Below the pieces are notes generated by a model that saw nothing but the letters and a program-made list of their open reading frames with translations, searched no databases and was not told where the DNA came from. From Dehalococcoidia bacterium (GTDB taxonomy: Bacteria; Chloroflexota; Dehalococcoidia; SZUA-161; SpSt-899), in the NCBI GenBank assembly GCA_023271515.1, contig JALPXQ010000011.1, forward strand, positions 1-23,209: a stretch of 23,209 nucleotides of DNA, written 5' to 3'. Both the position numbers and the translations under genes were made by a program. How positions within the stretch are numbered: the first letter of the stretch is position 1; each line of letters opens with the position of its first letter. This document shows, one piece after another, positions 6,206 to 13,821 of this stretch.

Positions 6206-7072
6206 TCATTCTCTGGGTTGCGGACTCTGCAGAAATCTGAAGAGTTCGGAGTCGGCTCCCAGCACCAGCGTAGTTCCCCCGACCAGGAATTTTTCGTATG
6301 CCTCCAGGCTCCGCACAAAGCCAAAGAACTCCGGGTCTTGCTCAAAGGCTGCGGCATAAATTGCGGCGGCTTTGGCATCTCCCTCTCCCCTCAGTAGCCT
6401 GCTTTCCTTCTCCGCTTGAGCCAGTAGAACCACTACCTCTCTGTCTGCGTCGGCCATGATTTTCTTGGCCTCTTGTGCTCCTTTAGCACGAAACTCCTTG
6501 GCCATCCTCTCTCGCTCCGCCCTCATCCGGGCAAAAACAGCCTCCTCCACCTCTGTGGGGAGGTCGACCCTTCTCATCCGGACATCTATTACCTCGATAC
6601 CAAACTCCCGGCGAGCAACTTCATCTACATGTCGGCCTACGGCATCCATAATCGGTATCCTCTCGACGCCGATTATGTCCCAAAGGTTGTGTCGGGCAAG
6701 CTCCTCCCGCAACCTGGAGATAGCAACGCTATTTAACCTGAGCCTGCCGGTATGCTCATCTCTTACCGCCTTGTAGAATAGATGAGGATCTACAATTCGC
6801 CAGCGGATGTAACTGTCCACCAGCAGCCTCTCCTTATCCAGGGTAATAAACTCCGTCGGAGGGGCATCGGCCTCCAGCACCCTTCGTTCCATACGGACTA
6901 CCGATTGAATGAACGGGATTTTGAAGTTCAGTCCCGGCTCATCGATTGTCCTTACATATTCGCCAAGTTGAATCACAATCCCCTGCTCCCTCTCATCAAT
7001 GATGAACACAACCTGAGGGAGTACCATCAGGGCCGCCAGTACCAGCACTATAACTATCACCAATTTTTTCAT
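6206..7072 (-). CDS. hflC: HflC-like SPFH-domain membrane protein
   Basis: A 288-residue SPFH/prohibitin-family protein with an N-terminal signal-anchor (about 3-24) followed by the Band-7 domain, which opens FIIDEREQGIVIQLGEYVRT. A long charged helix comes next (roughly 185-230, rich in Arg, Glu and Ala). In known bacteria HflC pairs with HflK to form a large membrane cage that encloses and modulates the FtsH protease. Its ATG overlaps the hflK stop as ATGA (7069-7072), showing translational coupling and supporting the pair assignment. The length is a little shorter than E. coli HflC (334), mainly at the C-terminus. Confidence 0.9.
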   Translation of the reverse strand: MKKLVIVIVLVLAALMVLPQVVFIIDEREQGIVIQLGEYVRTIDEPGLNFKIPFIQSVVRMERRVLEADAPPTEFITLDKERLLVDSYIRWRIVDPHLFYKAVRDEHTGRLRLNSVAISRLREELARHNLWDIIGVERIPIMDAVGRHVDEVARREFGIEVIDVRMRRVDLPTEVEEAVFARMRAERERMAKEFRAKGAQEAKKIMADADREVVVLLAQAEKESRLLRGEGDAKAAAIYAAAFEQDPEFFGFVRSLEAYEKFLVGGTTLVLGADSELFRFLQSPQPRE

Positions 7073-8136
7073 TCTTCACCCTCCACTGGTTTCTCCAGCT
7101 CAATCACGTCCCCCAGGGGCAGAAACGGCATCAGGTTGCCGCCGACCGCGGGATCGATAATGAATTTCTCGGTTCCGGCCAGAACACGCTCTATCGTCTC
7201 CAGGAATAGCCTTTGGCGGGTCACTGCCGGTGCCCTCTGGTACTCCTTGAGAATCTTCAGAAACCGCGCTGCCTCACCCTCAGCCAGTGCTATCCTTTCG
7301 TCTCTATAGGCGGTGGCCGCGCGTATTTTCGCTGCCGCCTCCCCCCTGGCTCGGGGAACTACATCCCGGGCATATCCTTCAGCTTCCCTGATAAACCTCT
7401 CCTTATCCGCCTTAGCCCGCACCACGTCATAGAAGGCTTCCCTGACCTCATCGGGGGGGTCTACTACCTGCAGTTCCACTCCAACCACCTGCAGGCCAGT
7501 CAGATGATCATCTAACAGAGACTGCAGAAACTCCCAGGTTCTAGCTTCGACCTCAGGTCGGCCCACAGTCATCGCATGATCAATAGTCATGTTACCGATG
7601 ACACTGCGCAGGGCGACCTCAGTGTTCACCTTCAAAACCGCCTCAGGGGCTTCAGCCCGGAAGAGATATTTTACGGCATCCGCCACCTGATAAAGCACCA
7701 AAATCTGAACATCAGCTATATTCTTGTCCCCGGTGAGCATCATCGCTTCGTCTGTCACTCGTCTATGTGTTGCCGGCCTCCCCGGCTCTTCGACGGTCCT
7801 GAAGCCGATCTCAGCCCGCCTTATCTCGGCCACATTGACCACATCGTGCGCCTGGATCGGCCAGGGCAGGCGATAGTTCAACCCGGGGTCTGTTTGGGAT
7901 ACAAATCTCCCGAATTGCCTCACTACGCCCACTTCGCCGGGCCCAACGAGATATATCCCGTTTGCCAGCCAGAGTAGCACCGCAATCCCGATTACAATCC
8001 ATATCACCGGCCCCATCTTGACCGACTTCCGCTTTCCCCCCATCTGCCCGACTATCTTCTGCCAGATAGCCTCCCATGGTATCTGGCTTCCCCCTCCCGA
8101 CGTCGGTGGCCGACGTCCTCCTGGTCCTCTAGTCAT
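7069..8136 (-). CDS. hflK: HflK-like SPFH-domain membrane protein
   Basis: A 355-residue partner of HflC. A Gly/Pro/Arg-rich cytoplasmic N-terminus (residues 1-17) is typical of HflK. One membrane helix follows at about 42-62, then the Band-7 domain beginning YLVGPGEVGVVRQFGRFV, and a helical region rich in Ala, Glu and Arg (about 235-310). I chose the ATG at 8136, which has AAGGAGG 7 bases upstream. The frame extends to 8220, but that part overlaps the end of the PAC2 gene. The gap to the PAC2 stop is 28 bases, so PAC2-hflK-hflC-J-protein form one unit. Confidence 0.9.
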   Translation of the reverse strand: MTRGPGGRRPPTSGGGSQIPWEAIWQKIVGQMGGKRKSVKMGPVIWIVIGIAVLLWLANGIYLVGPGEVGVVRQFGRFVSQTDPGLNYRLPWPIQAHDVVNVAEIRRAEIGFRTVEEPGRPATHRRVTDEAMMLTGDKNIADVQILVLYQVADAVKYLFRAEAPEAVLKVNTEVALRSVIGNMTIDHAMTVGRPEVEARTWEFLQSLLDDHLTGLQVVGVELQVVDPPDEVREAFYDVVRAKADKERFIREAEGYARDVVPRARGEAAAKIRAATAYRDERIALAEGEAARFLKILKEYQRAPAVTRQRLFLETIERVLAGTEKFIIDPAVGGNLMPFLPLGDVIELEKPVEGEE

Positions 8137-8164
8137 CCCAGCACCTCCTTCCTTTCTTTTCCAT

Positions 8165-8947
8165 CTACTCGTCTTCCTCGCCCGGGTTGCGTTCCCAGAG
8201 GGGTTCGGTGAAGTGGCCAATGTATTTGTCCATCACCTCCTGGGACAGAGTCTTCATCGCTTCGGCCATCTGCTCGGCCTCTTTCGCGATATCGGACAGG
8301 TCGATTTCAATCCCGAGCATTTCGCTCAGCACCCCGAGCACGGCATGAGAAGCAACTGGGTTTGACATCTCAGCCGCATAGTGTGGAGTCTCCCCCAGAA
8401 GACAAACCCCTTCCATCCCCCTCTCCCGCGCCGCTCCCAACAAAAGCCCGTTAAGCCCGCGAATCTGAAAGTCGCCTCTCATAGTAATATTATACTTCCG
8501 CAGTTCCTTTGTCAAGCCGGCATTCGTTACCGCGGCCCATACTCGCGACCTCTCCGCGCCATGCTGCACGAGTGCAGCGGCGCAGGTGTAGATTCTCTTG
8601 ACCTTAAAATCCTGGGCCGCATCTATAATCGTATGAGCCAGATCGTATTGATTGTGATCCGGCTGGGCCTCCCCGATGAATATGACCAGGTCACTCTTGC
8701 CTTCAGGGGTCCTGGCCAGGTAGAACTTGTTCTTCGGGAACATCGGAAATTGGACCACGTTGTTATGCACCAGGATGCCCAGCGGAGTGAAGAACTCCAC
8801 CGGGTCGACCTCGGCCAGTTCCGTGGCCTCCAACTTGTCGCGGAGATAGGTTGCTACCTCCAGACCTACGTTGCTAATCCCCGGCCAGGCCGCTAGCAGG
8901 ACAGGCTCCTCAAGATCAACGTGCTGGTAGATATCAATGTTTCCCAA
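8165..8947 (-). CDS. PAC2 family protein
   Basis: A 260-residue soluble protein of the PAC2 family, which is named after a eukaryotic proteasome-assembly chaperone. Bacterial and archaeal members have no firmly known role. Family signatures are LLAAWPGISNVGLEVATYL near residues 18-36, DLVIFIGEAQPD near 85, the TCAAALVQHG segment near 122, and GLNGLLLGAARERGMEG near 164 followed by CLLGETPHYAA. The C-terminal 50 residues are strongly acidic and helical. The only reasonable start is TTG at 8947, with GGAG 5 bases upstream. It heads the hflKC cluster, which hints at a link with proteolysis or membrane quality control, but this is inference. Confidence 0.85.
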   Translation of the reverse strand: MGNIDIYQHVDLEEPVLLAAWPGISNVGLEVATYLRDKLEATELAEVDPVEFFTPLGILVHNNVVQFPMFPKNKFYLARTPEGKSDLVIFIGEAQPDHNQYDLAHTIIDAAQDFKVKRIYTCAAALVQHGAERSRVWAAVTNAGLTKELRKYNITMRGDFQIRGLNGLLLGAARERGMEGVCLLGETPHYAAEMSNPVASHAVLGVLSEMLGIEIDLSDIAKEAEQMAEAMKTLSQEVMDKYIGHFTEPLWERNPGEEDE

Positions 8948-9039
8948 TTATTCTCCGCTGCCATTTGCTATAATTATTTTACCATATTCCAGGAGAAAAA
9001 TCTTCCTTTTCCCCGCGGCAAATGGTTATCGCCGCACAA

Positions 9040-9068
9040 TTGACACCGCACATCAAATGATGTAATAT
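9040..9068 (+). promoter_or_regulatory. Promoter of the methylmalonyl-CoA epimerase operon
   Basis: A perfect TTGACA (9040-9045), 17-bp spacer and TAATAT (9063-9068). Transcription would start near 9075, giving a leader of about 50 bases before the ATG at 9126. The site diverges from the PAC2/hflKC cluster. Confidence 0.7.
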
Positions 9069-9125
9069 TTAGCCACACAGGATTCGTAACATGAGCGCGG
9101 GATGTTACATCGAGCCGGGGGAGAG

Positions 9126-9524
9126 ATGATCAAGAGGATTGACCATGTGGCGATCGCGGTGAAGAACCTCGACCAGGCCGTTTGCACGTTTGAAAACCTG
9201 TTCGGACTCCGGCCTTCCAGGATCGAGGATATACCTGATCAGGGAGTGAGGGCAGCGGTGATTCATATAAGCGACACCGAACTGGAATTCATAGAGCCGG
9301 TTAACCCCACCAGCGGCGTGGCCCGGTTCCTGGAAAGCAAGGGTGAGGGCATTCACCACATCTGCCTGGAAGTTGATGACACCGATGAGGAGCTCCAGCG
9401 GCTTGATGCCAGAGGTGCAAGACTTATTGATAAGCAAGGTAGAAAGGGATTGGCGGGAAAGATCGCTTTCATCCATCCCAAATCTCTCCACGGTATCCTT
9501 ACCGAGCTAGCCCAGAAGACTTGA
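9126..9524 (+). CDS. mce: Methylmalonyl-CoA epimerase (VOC superfamily)
   Basis: A 132-residue enzyme that interconverts (2S)- and (2R)-methylmalonyl-CoA on the path between propionyl-CoA and succinyl-CoA. Two glyoxalase-like beta-alpha-beta-beta-beta modules are visible. Metal-site residues are the His in IDHVAIAV at the N-terminus, the Glu in LEFIEPV, the His pair in EGIHHICLEVDD and a C-terminal Glu in GILTELAQ. The ATG at 9126 directly follows GGGGGAGAG and gives the standard N-terminus MIKRIDHVAI. An upstream in-frame start at 9102 would add eight unconserved residues. It is followed 40 bases later by the B12-binding mutase subunit, which fits the pathway. Confidence 0.92.
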   Translation: MIKRIDHVAIAVKNLDQAVCTFENLFGLRPSRIEDIPDQGVRAAVIHISDTELEFIEPVNPTSGVARFLESKGEGIHHICLEVDDTDEELQRLDARGARLIDKQGRKGLAGKIAFIHPKSLHGILTELAQKT

Positions 9525-9564
9525 TGAATGGCCACAGAGACCAAAGCAAGGAGGTATTTCACCC

Positions 9565-9973
9565 GTGGCTGAGAAAACGACAGTTCGGGTATTAGTCGCT
9601 AAACCAGGCCTCGATGGCCATGATCGCGGGGCTAAAGTAGTGGCCCGCGCCTTGCGTGACGCCGGGATGGAGGTGATCTACACCGGAATCCGTCAAACAC
9701 CCCAAATGATCGCCGAGGCCGCCCTGCAGGAGGACGTGGATGTTGTGGGACTTAAGCATCCTCTCCGGAGCCCACCTGGACCTGTTTCCCCCGATCATGG
9801 AAGAACTGAAGAAGAGGCATCTGGATGATGTGATTGTCATCGCCGGAGGTATCATTCCAGAAGACGACCGTCCGGTTCTGAATCAGATGGGGATCAAGGG
9901 TATTTTTGGGCCCGGTACTCCTACCCCGGAGATTGTTGACTATATCAAGAAGATTGTGGGGGAGAGACATTAG
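9565..9973 (+). CDS. Methylmalonyl-CoA mutase B12-binding subunit, broken by a one-base frameshift
   Basis: The stand-alone cobalamin-binding (small, C-terminal) subunit of methylmalonyl-CoA mutase. The B12 signature DxHxxG is present as LDGHDRGAKVV near residue 17, followed by EVIYTGIRQTPQMIAEAALQ. After VDVVGL the frame is lost: the continuation SILSGAHLDLFPPIMEELKK, then VIVIAGGIIPEDD and FGPGTPTPEIVDYIKK, is read in the next frame. Removing one A from the AA at 9754-9755 (CTTAAGC to CTTAGC) restores a normal 135-residue protein. It starts with GTG behind AAGGAGG. The catalytic large subunit is not in the window. All other conserved residues are intact, so sequence error or very recent mutation is likely. 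Confidence 0.9.
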
Positions 9974-9995
9974 ACTCGGATGAGGAGGCTTGCGA

Positions 9996-10745
9996 ATGTC
10001 CGGCCATTCTAAGTGGTCCACAATTAAGCGCCAGAAGGGTGTGGCGGATGCCAGACGAGGGCAACTCTTTACCAGGCTAGGCCGTGAGATCACCATCGCC
10101 GCCCGCGATGGTGGTGGCGATCCCCAGGCCAATGCTGCACTCCGGCTGGCAGTGCAAAGAGCCCGCGATAGCAACATGCCGATGGAGAATATCGAGCGGG
10201 CTATCAAGCGGGGCACAGGCAGCACAGAGGCGGCAGCACTCTTTGAGATAACGCTTGAGGGATATGGCCCCGGCGGTGCGGCCATTCTTCTCCAGATCGT
10301 GACTGATAACCGCAATCGCACTATCTCTGAGGTCCGCAGTATCCTCACCCGCAGCAATGCCACCCTTGGCGAAAGCGGCTGTGTTACCTGGGTTTTCGAC
10401 CAGAAGGGGGTGATCGTTGTAGATGCGCAAGCAGATACCGAGGAAGTTGCTCTTGCCGCCATCGATGCCGGTGCCGAGGACGTCAAGGTGGAGGATACCC
10501 TGATTGAAATCTACACCAGGCCTGAGGGCCTGGAAAAGGTCAGAAAAGGGCTCGAGGATAGTGGGGTGACCATCTCCTCCGCGGAGCTTACGCTGATTCC
10601 CCAGAACCTCATCAAACTAGAGGAAAAGGATGCCCTGCAAACACTCAAACTTCTGGATAGGCTGGAGGAGATCGATGGTGTCCAGCGCGTTTTCACCAAT
10701 GCCGATTTCCCCGATGAGGTGGTCCAGAGCTACCGGTCGGGATAA
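9996..10745 (+). CDS. yebC: YebC/PmpR-type regulator, TACO1 family
   Basis: A 249-residue protein of the YebC/TACO1 family, known as a translation factor (relief of stalling at difficult motifs) and earlier described as a DNA-binding regulator. The family hallmark MSGHSKWSTIKRQKGVADA starts at residue 1. The NMPMENIERAIKRGTG, YEGYGPGG-type (LEGYGPGGAAILL) and TDNRNRT segments follow, and the acidic C-terminal domains are complete. The ATG at 9996 has GAGGAGG 7 bases upstream and gives the canonical N-terminus. It lies 22 bases after the mutase subunit stop. Its end overlaps the convergent hydrolase gene by 16 bases. In most bacteria it sits beside ruvC; here it does not. Confidence 0.95.
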   Translation: MSGHSKWSTIKRQKGVADARRGQLFTRLGREITIAARDGGGDPQANAALRLAVQRARDSNMPMENIERAIKRGTGSTEAAALFEITLEGYGPGGAAILLQIVTDNRNRTISEVRSILTRSNATLGESGCVTWVFDQKGVIVVDAQADTEEVALAAIDAGAEDVKVEDTLIEIYTRPEGLEKVRKGLEDSGVTISSAELTLIPQNLIKLEEKDALQTLKLLDRLEEIDGVQRVFTNADFPDEVVQSYRSG

Positions 10746-11440
10746 TCCGAATCTCGGAGCGATCCCAGAAACTCCTCAATCGCCTGATTGACCTCCGCCG
10801 GCTTCTCAGCCGGCACCAGATGAGTTCCGCCTTCAATCACCACCAGTCGAGCCCCTTTGATCTTGCCGGCGAGAAACTGCGAATATTTCACCGGCGTCAT
10901 CTGATCCTCGGAGCCGCAGATAACCAGCGCAGGCAGTTCGAGGCGATGTATATCCGCCATGACATCGAACTTATCACAACAGAGCAGATCTCTCAGTTGC
11001 ACCCCGGGACCCACCAGCCTGGTCTCCTCAAGCAACCTCTCCCTCAGTTCCGGGGGCACCAGGGCATAGGTGGGTTCCCAGTTCTTCATCCACTCCGCTA
11101 CGTTCTGGATTCCGTCCTCACACCAGGCGAGAAAATCGGGGTGCACCCGAAGTCTGGCTCCCGTTCCTATGAGGATCAATGCTTTCAGATCGCCGGCGTA
11201 TCGCAGCCCATAGTCCATGGCGATAGCCCCACCCAGCGAATGCCCGACCAGGATCACGCCATTGTAATCCATTTCACGAATATAGCCTCTCAGCCAATCG
11301 GTATACTCCCCCACGCTGGTGCATGGCTTCCCCTCCGGATGTCCGGGGAGGGAGATTGCCTCGGAAGTCTTGAAATAGCTGGTCTGATAATGCCAGAAGA
11401 TGCTGGTATATCCAGACCCATGGATGAATATCATTCGCAT
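10730..11440 (-). CDS. Alpha/beta hydrolase
   Basis: A 236-residue alpha/beta-hydrolase fold protein. The oxyanion segment HGSG is at 7-10, and the nucleophile elbow GHSLGG puts Ser68 as nucleophile. The acid is probably Asp179 (CGSEDQMTP) and the base His207 (GGTHLVP). There is no signal peptide, so it is cytoplasmic. Esterase, lactonase or carboxyl-ester roles (including BioH-like) are all possible; the sequence does not decide. Its 3' end overlaps yebC by 16 bases on the other strand. No good ribosome site precedes the ATG at 11440. A possible promoter (TTGAAG, 16-bp spacer, TATAAA at 11472-11467) overlaps that of the divergent operon. Confidence 0.85.
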   Translation of the reverse strand: MRMIFIHGSGYTSIFWHYQTSYFKTSEAISLPGHPEGKPCTSVGEYTDWLRGYIREMDYNGVILVGHSLGGAIAMDYGLRYAGDLKALILIGTGARLRVHPDFLAWCEDGIQNVAEWMKNWEPTYALVPPELRERLLEETRLVGPGVQLRDLLCCDKFDVMADIHRLELPALVICGSEDQMTPVKYSQFLAGKIKGARLVVIEGGTHLVPAEKPAEVNQAIEEFLGSLRDSDYPDR

Positions 11441-11445
11441 TGAAG

Positions 11446-11474
11446 TTGAATAACCTCAGTTCCTAGTTTATACT
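11446..11474 (+). promoter_or_regulatory. Probable promoter of the unknown gene - nadE operon
   Basis: TTGAAT (11446-11451), 17-bp spacer, TATACT (11469-11474), about 60 bases before the ATG at 11536. On the other strand TATAAA (11472-11467), with TTGAAG 16 bp upstream of it, could serve the divergent hydrolase gene. The two -10 boxes would overlap. Confidence 0.5.
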
Positions 11475-11535
11475 ATTAGTAGTCCCTTCTTCAAGTAGGG
11501 AAGGAACGATAGACTGCGGACATGGAGTTATCAAG

Positions 11536-12120
11536 ATGGGAGAGATGAAGAGCGCCCTGGAAAGAGCACTCGAGAGAGCCGAACAACTGGGCACACTGTC
11601 GCCAGAGGAAATGCGGAAGAGGAAAGAGGAGGAACATATCCTCATCGGGGAGGGTCTGGCGAAGAGGTGCCTGGAACACGGATTCAGTGGTGTTTTGGCT
11701 GAGGGTATGAGCAAGTACGATGGGAAGGAGAAGTCGGTTGTAGCCAGAAGTGCGCTGTCGGTATTGCTGCAAAGTATGGGATTGGAAGACACCGACCTAT
11801 CGGAAAGAGCGATCCGGGGCATCCTCAATCTCAAGAGCGGCGAGCGCATCGAGAGTATCTGTCAGGAAATAGAAGGGGTTCTTCAGGAATACCACCAGGC
11901 AAAGCAACGATGTCACCAGGAGAACAGAGCCACTATTGAGAAATCCGTAAGGGAATCACTGCACCGGCTGAGAATCTCGGGCAGCGCAGTTGGTGAGATC
12001 AACACCGCAACAGGCGAGGAGTGGAAGAGAATGGTGACTGAACTCCAATCCCGATTTGGTGATCGTCTGGGCAAGCTGAAGACCTCGTTGGCTGAAACCC
12101 TGGAGCGAAGTTCCCCATGA
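11536..12120 (+). CDS. Conserved-looking protein of unknown function upstream of nadE
   Basis: A 194-residue, strongly charged, mostly helical protein without signal peptide or membrane segment. I do not recognise a family. The N-terminal half contains a short Lys/Glu-rich stretch (EEMRKRKEEEH near 24-34). The C-terminal half looks coiled-coil prone (IESICQEIEGVLQEYHQAKQ and the region to the end). GGAG lies 8 bases before the ATG. Its stop overlaps the nadE start as ATGA (12117-12120), so the two proteins are translated from one message in related amounts. Functional association with NAD synthesis is inference only. Confidence 0.75.
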   Translation: MGEMKSALERALERAEQLGTLSPEEMRKRKEEEHILIGEGLAKRCLEHGFSGVLAEGMSKYDGKEKSVVARSALSVLLQSMGLEDTDLSERAIRGILNLKSGERIESICQEIEGVLQEYHQAKQRCHQENRATIEKSVRESLHRLRISGSAVGEINTATGEEWKRMVTELQSRFGDRLGKLKTSLAETLERSSP

Positions 12121-13796
12121 GCAGCTTTAGAATAGGCCTCGCTCAGGTCAACTGCACCGTAGGTGATCTCGAAGGTAATACAGCCAAGATCCTGCACTAC
12201 ATCGATAGAGCAAGGGCAATGCAGGTTGACCTTCTCTGCTTCCCGGAGATGACTATTACCGGATATCCCCCCGAGGATCTGCTGCTGAAGCCGGAGTTTA
12301 TCACCGGTAACCTGGAGAAGCTCGATGTGATCGTGAGGCATTCCGCGGCCATCGCGCTGGTGGTGGGTTTCGTCGATTCCAGGGACGGCCTCTACAATGC
12401 TGCCGCAGTAGCCTACGATGGGGAGCTCTGCGGCATCTATCATAAGACATGCCTTCCCAACTATGGCGTGTTCGATGAAAAGAGATACTTCCAGCCCGGC
12501 ACCAAGGCTCCCATCTTTGTGATAAACGGGGTGAGCATCGGGGTTAACATCTGCGAGGACATCTGGTATCCAACCGGGCCGGCATCACGTCAGGCCTCTG
12601 CCGGGGCCGAGGTGATAGTGAATATCAGCGCCTCGCCCTATCATGCCGGGAAGAGAGACTTCAGAGAGCAGATGCTCAGCCACAGAGCCTCCGAAAACAC
12701 GGTAATCCTGGTTTACACCAATCTGGTGGGGGGTCAGGACGAGCTGGTCTTCGACGGTGGCAGCATGTTATTGGATGAGAGAGGTGAAGCCATCGCGCGT
12801 GCTAAGCAGTTCGAGGAGGACCTTCTCGTTGTAGACCTGGACATCGAAGAGCATCGCCGCCCTCAAGGCCCGCGGATAATCGTCTCACAGGAAGCCCATA
12901 CTGAGCCCAGAACGCCAATTCCGGCGCGCTCGGTAGAGATCCACGATCGGGTGGGGGAAATCTACGCCGCCCTCGTCCTGGGAACACGTGATTACATTCA
13001 CAAGAATGGGTTCTACAGGGTGCTGGTTGCCCTCTCCGGCGGGGTGGACTCCAGCCTGGTTGCCGCCATCGCCGTGGATGCGCTTGGTCCGGAGAACGTC
13101 GTTGGCGTCTCCATGCCCTCACGATACTCCTCCGAGGGGAGCCGGACCGATGCTCGGTTGCTATCGGAGAACCTGGGGATTGAGATGAGAGTTATCCCCA
13201 TCGAGGAGGCTATGGACAGCTATCTCAGCATACTGGCCGGATCTTTCGCCGGCACCCAGGAGGATATAGCCGAGGAAAATCTCCAGGCGCGGATAAGAGG
13301 CAATATTCTGATGGCCCTCTCTAACAAGTTTGGCTGGCTGGTGCTCACCACGGGCAACAAGAGCGAGATCGCCTGTGGCTATTGTACCCTCTACGGGGAT
13401 ACGGCTGGCGGATTTGCGGTGATCAAAGACGTGCCCAAGACTTTGGTCTATGAACTTGCAAGGCACAAGAACTCCAGTGCAGCCAGGGAGATCATCCCCC
13501 GGCGTGTTATCGAGAAGGAACCCTCAGCGGAGCTACGGCCCGGACAGAGGGATGTTGACAGCCTGCCTCCGTACGAAGTGTTAGACCCAATTCTTGAAGC
13601 CTATATCGAAGAGGATAAGAGTCTCGACCAAATCGTAGCTCTGGGATTCGACCGCAAGATGGTGCAGCGGGTTATCTCACTGGTTGATAGGAGTGAGTTC
13701 AAACGCCGTCAGTCGCCACCAGGCATCAAAATCACCCCGCGGGCATTCGGAAAGGATCGAAGGTTCCCCATCACCAATCGCTACCGGAGTTCGTAA
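12117..13796 (+). CDS. nadE: Glutamine-dependent NAD+ synthetase
   Basis: A 559-residue two-domain enzyme making NAD+ from deamido-NAD+, ATP and glutamine. The N-terminal nitrilase-type glutaminase (about 1-265) has the triad Glu44 (CFPEMTITGYPPEDL), Lys in YHKTCLPNYGVF and Cys in NICEDIWYP. The C-terminal synthetase has the ATP pyrophosphatase loop SGGVDSS near 306, then TGNKSEIACGYCTLYGDTAGG and the SAELRPGQRDVDSLPPYEVLD stretch. Length and order are those of the bacterial two-domain enzyme. ATG overlaps the preceding stop. It converges with rho, leaving 25 bases between stops and no evident terminator hairpin. Confidence 0.97.
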   Translation: MSSFRIGLAQVNCTVGDLEGNTAKILHYIDRARAMQVDLLCFPEMTITGYPPEDLLLKPEFITGNLEKLDVIVRHSAAIALVVGFVDSRDGLYNAAAVAYDGELCGIYHKTCLPNYGVFDEKRYFQPGTKAPIFVINGVSIGVNICEDIWYPTGPASRQASAGAEVIVNISASPYHAGKRDFREQMLSHRASENTVILVYTNLVGGQDELVFDGGSMLLDERGEAIARAKQFEEDLLVVDLDIEEHRRPQGPRIIVSQEAHTEPRTPIPARSVEIHDRVGEIYAALVLGTRDYIHKNGFYRVLVALSGGVDSSLVAAIAVDALGPENVVGVSMPSRYSSEGSRTDARLLSENLGIEMRVIPIEEAMDSYLSILAGSFAGTQEDIAEENLQARIRGNILMALSNKFGWLVLTTGNKSEIACGYCTLYGDTAGGFAVIKDVPKTLVYELARHKNSSAAREIIPRRVIEKEPSAELRPGQRDVDSLPPYEVLDPILEAYIEEDKSLDQIVALGFDRKMVQRVISLVDRSEFKRRQSPPGIKITPRAFGKDRRFPITNRYRSS

Positions 13797-13821
13797 GGAG
13801 CATCTGGCCTCTGAGCCAGCA

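Noticed and set aside
10730..11440. Alpha/beta hydrolase as BioH, completing a biotin pathway
   Set aside because: The triad fits many hydrolases. The gene lies far from the dead bio locus, and nothing specific to BioH is seen.
13797..13821. Intrinsic terminator between nadE and rho
   Set aside because: Only a weak GGC/GCC pairing exists in the 25-base gap, and no T-run follows it on either strand.
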